The notes below the pieces were generated by a model. It had not been told where the DNA came from and made no database searches. It saw only the letters and a program-made list of their open reading frames with translations. Shown in pieces: positions 12,022 through 23,065 of a stretch of DNA of 64,000 bases (position 1 is its first letter; each line of letters starts with the position of its first letter). The DNA is taken from NCBI GenBank assembly GCA_963971425.1, contig OZ020525.1, positions 12,344,187-12,408,186 of the forward strand, given 5' to 3'. Both the position numbers and the translations under genes were made by a program. Origin of the DNA: Bryoerythrophyllum caledonicum (lineage: Eukaryota; Streptophyta; Bryopsida; Pottiales; Pottiaceae).

Positions 12022-13205
12022 AGCCTCACCTTTCACGTGTCGATGGCCTGTCATGAGCTCGTGTCGATGGCCTGTGTCGAGCTCGTGACTTTGCAGGAGG
12101 GAGTGTTGTCAACCTGTAACGCGAGGGGGTGGGGAGAAGTGTATGCTACTGGTGCCAAGTTCCGCCGGGTCAGGCCCACCTTGTCCGGCATCGGTGCGCA
12201 CATTGTGTTGACTTGCAGTCCCACTAGGGTTTCGGTGCCGAAGTGTATGGTTTTTGGTGCCGAAGTATGGAAAGTATTATCAGGGTTTCGGTGCCGAAGT
12301 ATAGAAAGTGCTGATGTTCAAGGGAGCACCTTAGTGCCGCATGATCGACTGGAGCTCATGCGGCCGCGACACGACACGACACAACAGAGGCGGCCGCACC
12401 ATCGACAGTGTGCCATATTATTCAGTGTCGAGCATGAGCTCATAATTTTCAGTGTGCCATATTATTCATATGTATACTCGTGCAGATGTGTATGCCTGTG
12501 TCGCAGCCGTGGTGTGGGCCTGGAGGTTACACTGAGGTTGGAATGTGAGGTTCCAAGTATTGATCGCGACCTTCACTTCACTTCAATTATTCTTGACACC
12601 GAGGGCCTTCGGTGGCGAAGGAGATGATCTAGCAGGCCGAATTTTTCTAGAAATAACGTTTAAGGTCAAAGTAATATTGACATCCAGTATGGTTCAACGT
12701 ATAATCATAGAAACCTGTGAGTCTCGGATGCTAGGTCCTGACGTCTATTTGAGAACTCTATTACACATCATCATGTCGTTGAGAACTTAGGTGACCACAG
12801 GGCTTTCGGTGCCGAAGGACGAAATTAGTGATGAGTTCACGACTTTCTGCATCAGATGATGACGTGGGTGCTTTTAGAACTTGACAAGTCCGTCATGGAA
12901 ATTTAATTTATTGTGTCCCGATCCGTGGCCTTCGGTGCCGAAAGACCCTCTCTTCCAGACTTTTGATAATCGCTCGTTTGCAGCTTCTTCGATTTTGAAG
13001 GTTGAGGCTGGCAAAGTTTCTTTATCTGGAGATCTACTTCCAGCCTGATTTTTATCCTTCGGTGCCAAAGGCAGTTTCACAATTATTTTATTTTCCCATT
13101 CCGATCTCGACTCTGAAAAGTGATGCTTGTTGAAATGGTTTGATCTGTAAGCGTTGATTTCTTGGTCCATTGTCTTTTGTTCTAACATGGAATTACAATT
13201 TGCAG
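12022..13205 (+). other. 5' region of the ParB/methyltransferase-like gene
   Basis: No reading frame I can support. It holds most of the palindromic sites and a short direct repeat (GTGTCGATGGCCTGT, twice at about 12036-12075). It ends in TTTGCAG immediately before the ATG, a splice acceptor, which suggests a 5'-UTR intron in this stretch. Confidence 0.45.
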
Positions 13206-16200
13206 ATGGACGTTAACGAGAAGATACGGGAAGTCACTGTTCAGGCTACACATGGGAGAGATCAAGCTGACGGTGAAAGAATTGCTTCGTTAGGGGATGA
13301 GGTTTCGCGTAGAGTCGAGGATGTAATTGGAGGCTCGGTTGTTATCGGCGACTCACCTAATCATGAAGGTGCAGCGGCTGTAGCGGGCGAGGCGATAGCT
13401 GGAGGCCAATCAAAGAGCATTGATGGTTTGGGTGGAAACAACAGTATGAGTCATCTAACCGTAGATGAGGCTGAAGACGCATTCAAACTAAAGGAAAAAC
13501 TTGATTCGAATTCAATCATTCAAGAGTTAAGGTTCAATCCATTTTCTCAGTCCAAGTTGAAGATTCCATTGTGTAGGATGATACCTCTACCATTAGTTCG
13601 ACCACTTCTGCTCTCCGATGTCAGAAGGTTGGAGTCTGAGTTTGTACATGGATACCGTGAGGGTGACCGTGTATTTTATGTTTCCATTACCGACGACAAT
13701 GGGAACAGTCGCCAGGTTGATGACGAGATTATCAAAACTTGGGACCTCCAATGGGTGTATGAGAACGACGATTTTGAGTCGGAACTGTTAAAGCATGCCA
13801 GTTGGTCCCAGTTCTCTTGTAAGATGTTCTTTATTTGGGACGGCAATCACAGGCATCAGGCCTGGTCAGGATATATTTCACGCATGCATTTTGCGGATCG
13901 GAAGTGGCATTACTCGGTAGACTGTATCATATTGAATTCCAAGGGGAGTACTGGGATTTTACTTAATGCAATGAATGACATCAATCGGTGAGTTTTCAAG
14001 ACACATGTTCAAGGTCAATTACCAATGGTTTTTTGTTGGATTTTTATGGCTAGATATTAACGAATATGATGTTCTCACTTCCAGCTCTACTGAGAACGCT
14101 CATGTGAAGACTAATCTAGTCCATCGTTTGCACCGCATCAATACATATGGACAATTGAAGCTAACCGATTTTAAGGACCTTCTCACCCACGAAGAATATA
14201 AGTCCTGTGAGAATCGGCCCAAGACTACGGCTTGGTATCCTCTGACATCAGAAGTGTTCATCAAGTTTTTAAATCGGGTATAGTTTCCTAAATTTTTTGG
14301 ACTCAGAATTTGGGTTGACCATTTAGGTATGCTCGATGAGCTAAATTGTATGGAATTTGCAGCATGAGATTGCCGCAGCTGCAGATGAAGCAGGTCGACT
14401 CTATTTGGAGCGAACTTCTCCACAGAGCAGGACTTCTCAAGGTATTCACAACGCAATGAATGAAGCATCCGTCGCAAAGTTAAAAAGTTTCAGGACAGAA
14501 TTCGACAAAATGGCAACAGTGGCTAATCCAAAGCATAGCCCCGAATTCTTGGATGCGGTCAGTTCTCCTCCACTCTCTAATTTATGTTCTGATTCAATTT
14601 GATTTCATTCTATTGAGAAATCTACTCATGCTTGCAGATTAACTACCATTGGTCCAATTTCGAGAAGCCGGAGATGTCTTTAGAAAAACTATAGAAGGTT
14701 TCGGGAAGTACTGTGCCATCGCAATTCAAGGTTCGTTGGTTGCAATGGTGGAACGCTAGCGAAATGAATCGAGTTGCTCTAAGATTCCCACCTGCTGGAG
14801 TGACAGATGAGAAACTCGATGTTTGGTTGCATAAAGCTTCGTTTTGGGCTGAGGTAAGTCATGTCATTGCTTCAATCATTATATCTACTTCTCTGTAAGT
14901 ATGATCACTAATGTGGTTTTCTTTAATGTATCAGTTGGAGGCCGCGACAGTAAGAGTCGTTAAAGAGACTCTAGCATTGGAGAAGTTGAATGTGGATTGG
15001 GAAACGAACTCCAACGTTGACGAGATTGCTGATTACATTGAGAAGTACCGTATCATTGTATGGGACCAAGCCTTCTACTCTATATTCAGAAAGCAAGGAG
15101 GATTCGATCGGACAGCTATCTTCCTCAAAAATGAGGGAAATGAAAAGGCCATGCAACGACTCGTTTACCGGTAAGTTCACCTCAGGTGTATAATGTCTTA
15201 ATGAAATTGACTTTGATAAGTTAGCTTCAATACTTAAGAATTTGTAGTTTTATGATTTTTGGATTTATTTCTGCGAGAGAACAATTTGATTTCTTTGGTG
15301 CCAAAAGGGAGAGTCCGGAGTTATATAGAAATTTAGATCCAAAGCATGTATATGAAATGTCTAATGATCCCTTCTTATTGTGTAGATATTTTAAAAGAGA
15401 ACTGCACGGCAAAGGTGTCATTGATCGAAAATCAATGCCCAAGTTTTTCGGCGCCTGGACAGAAAAGGGTTCAATGTGTATGCTTACCGCTGCCCAACTG
15501 CGAGCGTTCAATTCATCCGAGCACCAGTCCTATCCATGGTACCTTGAGTGCCCTCGCAAGTTTGCTCCAGCGGACGAGGAGGAAGAGAAGGCTAAACAAG
15601 CACCACCTACTGAACTAGTTCAGGATCTCGATGATCTTGCAGAAGACTTAACTGATTTAACTGAGCCAGCTGTAATTGTGACAAAGAAGGGTGGCAAAAA
15701 GGCTTTGGAGACGATGGAGGGGAAGAAGAAGAAGGATCCAACAGTTGGTAAGAAAGCGAAAGCTAGTGTCTCTAAGGGGAAGGAATTGGAATCATCCACA
15801 GTTGAAGTGGACCAGCCTCATGTTCCTTCAGCTACAACTACAGTTCCATCTCAAGTTCATACGGTGAACGACACTCCCTTGTACCCTCCTGAATTTCTTT
15901 CTGTCACGACTGAAGAATTTGCTGCTTCGCAGCTCTATGCCAAGAGCTTCACACGCACTGTTACACACGGGGTTGAGGCAACCGTTTTACCATTGTGTAC
16001 TTCCATTCCAACGCTCATTGACTTCATGGTTTCGAATCATCAACTTCCTCCAGAGTGGTTGAAAATCTTGTCTTTTGGTCAAAAGGTATTAAATTCAAAC
16101 CTCTCGTACTAATTGTACTTAATTAATTTTTAAGATCATATACATGTGCATAGTTTTCCATGATACTGTTGTTGATTATATATGCCCTCTGTGCTAGGCT

Positions 16201-16794
16201 GGTCGAGGGATGGAGCGGCGCCTTGGTGGAATTCCCAAGCGTGAGGCTTGCCTCGATCTCATTATAGCGGACATGCCAGATGGTTTGCCCATTCCTGGTT
16301 TGTCCCTTAGCCACTCAGTCATTCCAAGTTGGAATGATTTGATAGAGGACTGGTCGGAGCCAATTTTTGAGTTCGTTAGGGACACTCTCCAGGATGACGG
16401 AGCTATTGTACTCTTCCATCCTGATAATCCAACCGTTCGTGAAGCAACAGACTCTTTTGCGGAGGCCTACGGATTTGCGCCCCTCCATGATTGGTGGGGC
16501 GTTAACGAGATGCATCTCACGTCTTACAAGAGTGAGAAGTGCACTGTAAGTTTGACACCACACTTAGTCCATCTTGGGGTTCAATTTAATTTCATTTCCT
16601 TTATCCTTCTCATTTTTTTATTTTTGCAATACGCAGACAAAGCGATTCTGGATCATTCTTTTCATCAAGACATCCTATAAAGATAAGAAGGTTCATTCAA
16701 GGTTTTCAATTGAGAAAAACTTGGATGTTAGCAAAGTGGAGACTGACATCGTTGGTGAGGGAGTTCTCCATAACTTTTTGACCGCCAAAATGTC
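13206..16794 (+). CDS. Spliced gene with ParB-like and DNA-methyltransferase-like domains, 3' end cut by a transposon
   Basis: Eight exons join in phase through GT-AG introns: 13206-13987, 14085-14277, 14363-14557, 14638-14853, 14935-15170, 15248-16085, 16198-16545 and 16637-16794. Together they encode about 988 codons. Exon 1 (residues about 115-260) has the pattern of a ParB N-terminal domain: IPLPLVRPLLLSDVRRLE, a FYVSI strand, then WDGNHRHQAW (compare the DGxxR loop). Exon 6 has a Lys-rich linker, possibly a nuclear signal. Exons 7-8 resemble an amino-DNA methyltransferase: DLIIADMPDGLP sits where motif IV (DPPY) belongs, followed by LQDDGAIVLFHPD and FWIILFIK. DPPY is degenerate and no FxGxG SAM motif is visible, so catalysis is doubtful. 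One in-frame TAG lies at 14692. The reading frame runs into an hAT terminus at 16795. Family assignment is from motif memory only. Confidence 0.7.
16787..16794. other. Candidate 8-bp target site at the left end of hAT composite 1
   Basis: AAAATGTC directly precedes the CAGGGTTGTTCGG terminus. The best partner is AAAATTAC at 29736-29743, a 6/8 match, so this duplication is not proven. Confidence 0.35.
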
Positions 16795-17059
16795 CAGGGT
16801 TGTTCGGCCGTCCGTCCGTCCGGTAGTGTCCGTCCGTCCGGCTGTCCGTCCGGTAGAGGCTGCTATCCGTCCGATAAGGGTCAACCCTAGTTTGACCATG
16901 ACTCGAAGTAAATCAATTTACCCACTGCCACGAAGGCGATTACGTGGCTGACACGTCGTCAACAGGGTCGCGCGCGTGCAGACAGTGGGGCGGGCGCGTG
17001 AAGGGAGCGGGCGCGTCCGGAGATGGGCCGGGCGCACACTGAAGGGGCCGGGCGCGTGC
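16795..17059. repeat. GTCCG subterminal repeat block 1
   Basis: After the CAGGGTT terminus come eleven or more CGTCCG/GTCCG units (to 16881), then a GC-rich stretch of GGGCGCGTG-type repeats that runs into the N gap. Orientation matches the left block of the element at 39346. Subterminal repeats of this kind bind the transposase in known hAT elements; binding here is inferred. Confidence 0.75.
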
Positions 17060-17259
17060 NNNNNNNNNNNNNNNNNNNNNNNNNNNNNNNNNNNNNNNNN
17101 NNNNNNNNNNNNNNNNNNNNNNNNNNNNNNNNNNNNNNNNNNNNNNNNNNNNNNNNNNNNNNNNNNNNNNNNNNNNNNNNNNNNNNNNNNNNNNNNNNNN
17201 NNNNNNNNNNNNNNNNNNNNNNNNNNNNNNNNNNNNNNNNNNNNNNNNNNNNNNNNNNN
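17060..17259. other. Assembly gap (200 N)
   Basis: Exactly 200 unknown bases in a GC-rich repeat context. The true length is probably unknown. The gap could hide further repeats, or the right end of a short element. Confidence 0.99.
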
Positions 17260-17810
17260 AAAAACTTTGATTTTTAGTTCTGACCGTAGGATCTCAATAA
17301 AGGCTTATTAAGTAATACATGTTCAAAATTTCATAAACTTTGACCGCACGGATTGAAAGATTATAGTGTTTGAAGTCAAGCAAATGGTTCATTTTCTTCC
17401 CTGCGTTTAGTGGATCAGCAGACTTTGACTTCAGTTAGTGTCAAAAAACTTCACTACACAAGGTCTAAATCTATTACCATCTTGTTAAGCATGATGTTAG
17501 CTCCTTACACACCAATTTTTAGAGGTAGAGACAGGGTGTAGCATATTCAAAACAAGTGTGCAAGGAGTGGAGGCTCGAAATTTGTTAATTCACACTTTAA
17601 TTTTTTTTGAACTTAATGTGTTTTCGATTGATAATCCGAATGGTCAATAAGAAGCTTTACATTACGTATTGTTGTGGAAAAAATAAAAAGTGAAAAATAT
17701 GAAGATCTCTAGGTTTTATGTGGAAAAGAAGAAGTTTTTTTGGTACCTTGCCCGACAATGAGTGACAATGTGTGAAAATGTTTGACTTGGGTTGGTATGC
17801 TATTTTTCAC
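17260..17810 (-). repeat. Dispersed noncoding repeat R, copy a
   Basis: Inverse-complement similarity to 53430-54000 is high over several hundred bases, for example GACCGCACGGATTGAAAG, the GTTAGCTCC region, and GACAATGAGTGACAATGTG. Similarity to 46840-47290 is weaker and in the same orientation. No reading frame. It occupies the distal arm of composite element 1, as its relatives do in composite element 2. Confidence 0.65.
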
Positions 17811-18400
17811 TAAAGACAAGAAATTTTTTTTGACAACATGAAGGGAAATAATATTACTTGCGAGTACTGAAAATCTCACTTTCAATAGAGTATCATATCA
17901 AAAGTTTTTGGAGGTGCCCGAGGTGCCCGCCCTCCCCATTTAAAATTCAATACCCTATAACTTTTTCATCAAATGTTCAATTTAGGAAAAAATTGTTTTC
18001 CCACTGAGCTCTTGGTAATGTCTTTCTATAGTAAAAATTTCAAAGTGGAATGTTGGAAATTGACACCATAGGAACCTGACCGATTTTTCAAAAAGCCAAA
18101 TTTGGACACTTGGTCCTTTAGGGGTTAACAAATAATCAGCCCTGGGGAGGATGTCAAAGTTGGCAGCTGTGAATGGCTCACAACTACACATCTTGGTAGA
18201 TTTTGAATATCTTTTTTTGTATTCATCATCTAGACTTGAAATTTGGCACACATTTTTTTAACATAGAAATTATCTTGTGCCAAAAATTTCATGGTAAATT
18301 GACAAATTTTTAGCCCTGAGGAGGGCGCCAAAGTTGGCAGCAGTGTAGTGTGGAAACGTACATAAGCAAAAAATTCGAATTATTTTTGGACCCCACTGTA
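17811..18400. other. Noncoding stretch with a local duplication
   Basis: No gene recognised. The segment AGCCCTGRGGAGGRYGYCAAAG occurs twice, near 18138 and 18311, in similar surroundings (AAATTTTTAG or AACAAATAATC before it, GTTGGCAGC after), which indicates a roughly 170-bp degenerate direct repeat. Confidence 0.4.
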
Positions 18401-19658
18401 CACTATGGTGGAGAACTCCACCGGCCAAGAATTCAAGGGAAATGGAGCAATAAGATCGGAGTACAAATTGTTCTTCATTGGATTGAGTTTACACTATGGC
18501 TACGACTTGACCGGTGAAGAACTTCAAGCATGGATGAAAATATGACATGGATGCCTATGTGGCGACACTGTATTGAAGAGTTCCTCTGCTCTGGATTAGT
18601 TTCTTCTGCGACCTCAACCCCCGGACAATAAACCAAACCACTTGACGAGAACAATTTGCTTAAAATATACTTTCCCTCTACAAATTTGCTGAATTTTACA
18701 TAAGTTCAAGTTCTTTCTTTTTCTTCCACGAGTGTCTATCTTTTAAAAAAATTGTTGGGTAAGTTGCGCATTTTTTTCTAGTTTGTGTAGTACAAATTTA
18801 AAGTTAGTGTGATTAGCATTCAGTGAGCTACGTGCATTTTAGTGGAATGGAGATCTGCATACTGTGCAAATTTTTTTTGCTATTGACTTTCAATTGTACT
18901 TTAATTGTAATGACATGATTGTGGGGTTTGTGTTTAGAGGAGGAGTTTACTACTTGTTAGTCTTTCTTAGATTTTCAAAGTTGATAGTAGCCCAAAAACT
19001 CTATGCTAGATTATGTTTTCTATACAAGAAGTAGAGTTAACCCGGTGTAATAAGTGGCTCTCAATCGTGCATTGTATGTTGAAACCATGTGAGCTTTTTA
19101 CCACACAAACTAGACAAGTAGAAACATTTTTTCCAACAACTTTTTCTACATTTTTACACTTGATATAAATGGTATAGATTTTGAAAGGTGATTGCGGACA
19201 AAAATGCATGTTGGACCTTACAACATTAAGTAGATGGGAGATATCCATCCTTTGTTCAAAGAAATCAAAAACTATTCTGGAAAATGATTTTTCATCTACT
19301 AAGGGTTGGTGCATTGAAGAAATTAGAAGGAAAAGACAAGATGACATGGCAAAAAGCGGGAAGGAAATTTAAAAAACAATTTATATTTATGACACATAAT
19401 TTATTTAGAATATTTTTGTCCTAGTTTGACCTTATATTTGGACATCAATCTTTGTCGAGATATATCTAGTCTTTAGTTTTATTTTCATATTGACATCTTT
19501 TTAAATTTCTTTTACACACTCATCTAATGTGCGAATATCATTTCATTTCTATTAGTTGGGTCAATTCTTGTCCACATTAACAAACAATGTCCTAAAGATT
19601 TATACTAATAATTTTGGCTGAGACTTCTTAACCGCCGGTGGAGTTCCTCACCGTAGTG
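18401..19658. mobile_element. CACTA-like non-autonomous element (1.26 kb)
   Basis: The left end reads CACTATGGTGGAGAACTCC followed by ACCGG. The right end, inverted, reads CACTACGGTGAGGAACTCC followed by ACCGG, 21 of 24 identical. A related motif (CACTATGGCTACGACTTG) at about 18493 looks like a subterminal repeat. The flanking triplets (GTA and TAA) do not match, so the expected 3-bp duplication is missing. Part of the TIR is itself palindromic (GGTGGAG-AA-CTCCACC). The interior holds no transposase frame I can recognise. It is nested in hAT composite 1. Confidence 0.5.
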
Positions 19659-20708
19659 TAAATTCCTATTAGGCACCGGTAACTCATAACACTTATAAGT
19701 TGTGATGTCGATGATTTGTAAAACTTATAAAAAAAATCCACTTAGCAGAATTTAAAAGGTAAATACATAAGATTTATAGAAATAATGGATGTAATTACGA
19801 AACTTTGATTCATTATTCATCTATTCGTGTCACCGTCAATCTTGAACCTCCATTAGGCACTTGTTGTCTAGAAAAAATATTAACCAACAAAAGTACTTTA
19901 TCTTTCTGGGCACATACCATCATACTACTAAAATCATAATCCGCGCAGTGAACCACGGACCGATCAATCGCGTTGTCAACCTTGGAGTAAACTATGGGTA
20001 CGGTGCAGCCAACCACGCAGTAAATCATGTTACCTTTTTTAAATTATAGTTTGTCATATAAAAACTACATGAGAATCCCCGGACTATTGCGCTGCAAAGC
20101 ATTAGCTTGAGTATTTGGGTGTGACAAATATGCATTTGTGTGTTGCAATCTGTGCTTTTGATTAGAAATTGGACGTTCAATTTTTTTTTTGAGTTAAGCT
20201 CTAAAAGATTGAATTGTAAGTTATGAGTTGTAAACTTCGAGTGAAAAAGTTGTGAAGTTGGAGTTGTGAGCTTCGAGGTTGGCATACAAAGTTGGAGTTG
20301 CGAAATCGCATATTCGAGTTGTGGAGATTGAAATTACAAGTATTGAGGTGAGATTGCAAGTTTTGAGACTGTAATTGCAAATTGAGTTTGTGGGTGTGTG
20401 AATTTGAGATTGTAATTGCAAGTTGAGTTTGTGGGTGTGTAAAATTTGCATTTGTGTGTTGCAATTTGTGCTTATCCAAAATAAGATTGAAACTTTTGAT
20501 TACACATTTGACATTCATAACATTTTTTTAAATGCCATGTTAAAATGCAAAAAATCTAATACTGAATTAATTGTTTACTATTCTATTCTATTACTAGTGG
20601 AACCCCCGTCCTAACCGATGGGTCATGAGCAATCTTGAGTTAAACAAATGTATGTGGATAAAAACTTTAAATTTTGGATTATATCAAATCCAAATCCTAA
20701 TGAAAGGA
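19659..20708. other. Noncoding, degenerate direct repeats
   Basis: No gene recognised. The segment GCATTTGTGTGTTGCAA occurs near 20130 and 20450, each followed by similar sequence (TGTGCTT, TTTTGATTA). GTGAGTTTG-type repeats lie between (AAGTTGAGTTTGTGGGTGTG, twice near 20380 and 20420). The open frames on the minus strand here are translations of these repeats. Confidence 0.45.
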
Positions 20709-20926
20709 CACATTCAAAGGATTCCTCTAAAAAGTACATTCAAAGGATTCCTTCAAAGGGCACATTCAATGGATTCCTCCAAAGGGCACATTCAATGGAT
20801 TCCTCCAAAGGGCACATTCAATGGATTCCTCCAAAGGGCACATTCAATGGATTCCTCCAAAGGGCACATTCAATGGATTCCTCCAAAGGGCACATTCAAT
20901 GGATTCCTCCAAAGGGCACATGCAAA
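20709..20926 (+). repeat. 26-bp minisatellite, about 8 copies
   Basis: The unit CACATTCAATGGATTCCTCC-AAAGGG repeats with a strict 26-bp period from 20709 (starts at 20709, 20735, 20761, 20787, 20813, 20839, 20865, 20891). The first two units are the most diverged and the last copy trails off after 20917. No unique spacers, so it is not a CRISPR array. The period is not a multiple of three, so all three frames stay open through it. Confidence 0.9.
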
Positions 20927-21117
20927 GAAATTGTGGAATTGTTTTGTAGCGTTCATTCATTTGACACTCCATTTTCATCTACGTGTTCATCCACTTGACG
21001 TGTTCTTCATCCTGTATTCTTTTATATATATATTATAAAAATTCATGCATGGGTTTCAAAGATATATTTATATTTTATGTAGATTGTTGTTACTTTTCTT
21101 TTTTATATTTTGTGATT

Positions 21118-21180
21118 TTAAAACTACACTAAAATGGTTGAACTAATGCGTTGCAAAGCAAGCACCAACTGCTAGTCCTC
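21118..21180. repeat. Terminal-repeat arm shared with the hairpin at 52560
   Basis: The segment AATGGTTGAACTAATGCGTTG followed by CAAAGCAAGCACCAACTGCTAG matches both arms of the inverted repeat at 52563-52662. It therefore looks like one terminus of a transposon of the same family. It abuts the 3' end of the CENP-B-like frame on the minus strand, which may be the coding part of that transposon. Confidence 0.5.
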
Positions 21181-21607
21181 CTCTGAAAATATAACATAAA
21201 TTTTTATATTTTTTTCTGTTGTCGTCCATGTTTTTTTTAGCATGGCATTGTATACATATATTTTCCGGGTTTAGAAAGTGCCTATACTGAGATACCAAGT
21301 GTTTTGATGTATTCTTTTTTTTTAAAACCTCTACATAAATGTCCCCTGAGCGCGTTTTCACCATGACGGGTATAGCCCTTGATATCATATCTCTTCTTGA
21401 AATTTGCACCCATCCATGAGAAAATAGAAGCTCTTTCTCGTTAGCACCTCCTGGAAGTAATGTGCAAAATCTCTTTGCAGTAGCCACCACAAGGTCATCA
21501 AATAGAACTACATTATTTTCGTGCATTGTCGTAAACCTTTTGAAATTTGGCTTCCTCCACTTCAGGGAATTAAGAGTGTTAACACTCTTCGAGGTAACCC
21601 TTATCAA
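21143..21607 (-). pseudogene. Fragment with CENP-B/Tc5-type helix-turn-helix similarity
   Basis: A 154-codon frame, starting at an ATT/ATG-poor 5' end. Its middle part (VATAKRFCTLLPGGANEK, then LLFSHGWVQISRRD) follows the pattern of the CENP-B/Tigger-type DNA-binding HTH: KA-x2-FA, then FS-x-GW-x2-F-x-R-R. No DDE nuclease region follows. It is probably a remnant of a pogo/Tigger-like transposase. The assignment rests on one motif, so it is tentative. Confidence 0.35.
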
Positions 21608-23065
21608 GGTCTGACTGTACTAGGTACCTTATCGTGTGTTACAATGTCTAGAAATAAAAAAGAAAACATATGGTAAACATACAGAAAGTGTATAAAATAA
21701 GTCTTAAAAGTAAGTATTTTGTAAAACATATGGAAAACACAAAGAATGGATATCAATATAATTGTTTACTTGGGTTTAGGGTGCCGCGGTTTAGGTTTTG
21801 GATTCATACAGTAGTATATTTCAAGACCTTACGATTATGAATCCAAAATTTCACTTTAAATATGATTTTAATGTCTCCTTATGGGAGTGGTTGATTGAAC
21901 TAGTCTTTGAGCGGGTTGGGGTATTATTTTGGTCATGAGTGACCCGCCCTTGTCAAAGATGGCAGGACGGGCCATGTAAGGAATCTTGCCGTTAGGGGTA
22001 ATAGATCCCAATTAAATTGGAAGGAGAATGAACATGGAACAAAGGACCAAGGAACAATAATGAATAATATCTAAATAAAATTAGAAGGGGAGGGAATGGA
22101 AGAGGGTTAATCGCAGATGACTATCTAAACTAAATTAGAATGAGTAGGAGGAGGAGATTTATGACTAAAGCATTCAATTAAAATAGAATGAGAGGGAACC
22201 AAAGGAACAAGGTTCCCATTTCAAATTTTTTTAATTCCTTCTCATTCTATTTCAATGAAGTTCTTCATTTGCAACGATACATTTTCAGGTGTGTCATTTC
22301 CAACATCGGAAATCATTTATTGTCTATACAAAAGAAGAGCATTTCATGTGAAGTCATGGAATTAGAGAAAATGGCCCACATTGTAAACTAGGGAATTAAT
22401 AGTAGGGTTTCATTTCCTAAAAATGGTATATCTGAATTTGTAATTTGCCAGTCCTCCACTGCTTCTACCAATTTCTGTGATATGCGTTGCCTTTTCTTTA
22501 CCTCATCTAATTCGTTACAACACCTTGGCAATGATGATAACGATGTTACATAGAAAAGTCTTACTTGAATGTTAAACGTTAAACCTAAGTTATAGGGAGA
22601 GGAATCCAAGCCGAACAAAGATGACGAAAAAACGATGAAATATTCTAAGAATTGTCTGCCCTAAACAACAAATACTATCTTTATTGGAATTATTTTACAT
22701 CCATTTCAAGTCTTACTTTCCCAAATTTTTTTAAAAGAATAAGCGGATAAATAACACAAGAAAATCTGATTTTGATTTGCAACTTGTACATCAATATTAT
22801 TTTTTTACAAAGGTCTACTCTAGAAGAAATTAGAAAGTTTCTAGAAGAACATGTAGGGAGAATTGGAAAATGTGCTTCCGGTAGATGGAAGTTTTCTAAA
22901 TTTGTTTTCTCAAAATCAAAAAGGAATTTGTACACATGTACATTACATCTCTCTTTTGTACTAAATATTTAATAGATTTTGCGATTCTAGGAACCTAAAC
23001 TATTTGAAATCTGCCTAAAGAAAAAAATACGCTGAATTAGTACGTACTATTTATCTTCTATACCC
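21608..23065. other. Noncoding stretch
   Basis: No gene recognised. At about 22010-22200 several loosely repeated purine-rich segments (AATTAGAAGGGGAGGG, AATTAGAATGAG, AAATAGAATGAGAGGG) suggest degenerate tandem structure. Short open frames around 22188-22972 have no family resemblance. Confidence 0.45.

Larger units (their letters stand above)
10793..13071. repeat. Cluster of near-palindromic CCTTCGGTGCCGAAGG sites
   Basis: A 16-bp near-palindrome recurs in the 2.4 kb upstream of the ParB/methyltransferase-like gene. Sites: 10793-10808 (CCTTCGCTGCCGAAGG), 10982-10997 (consensus), a half site at 11013-11021, 12230-12244, 12253-12265, 12285-12300, 12606-12621 (one change), 12803-12818, 12929-12944 and 13056-13071. 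The arms tolerate changes that keep one half intact. Sites 10982 and 12606 also share the next roughly 15 bp (GGAGRTGATCYAGC), so at least those two are parts of a longer repeat. They could be hairpins, protein-binding sites or remains of a repeat family. The role is not known. Confidence 0.7.

Noticed and set aside
12016..12627. 203-codon open frame downstream of the 18S fragment
   Set aside because: It overlaps rRNA-derived sequence and several palindromic sites, and its translation has no domain or coding signature.
15288..15306. A tenth palindromic site inside exon 6 (TTTGGTGCCAAAAGG)
   Set aside because: It encodes conserved-looking protein sequence (FFGAKRE) and only the centre matches, so it is probably coincidence.
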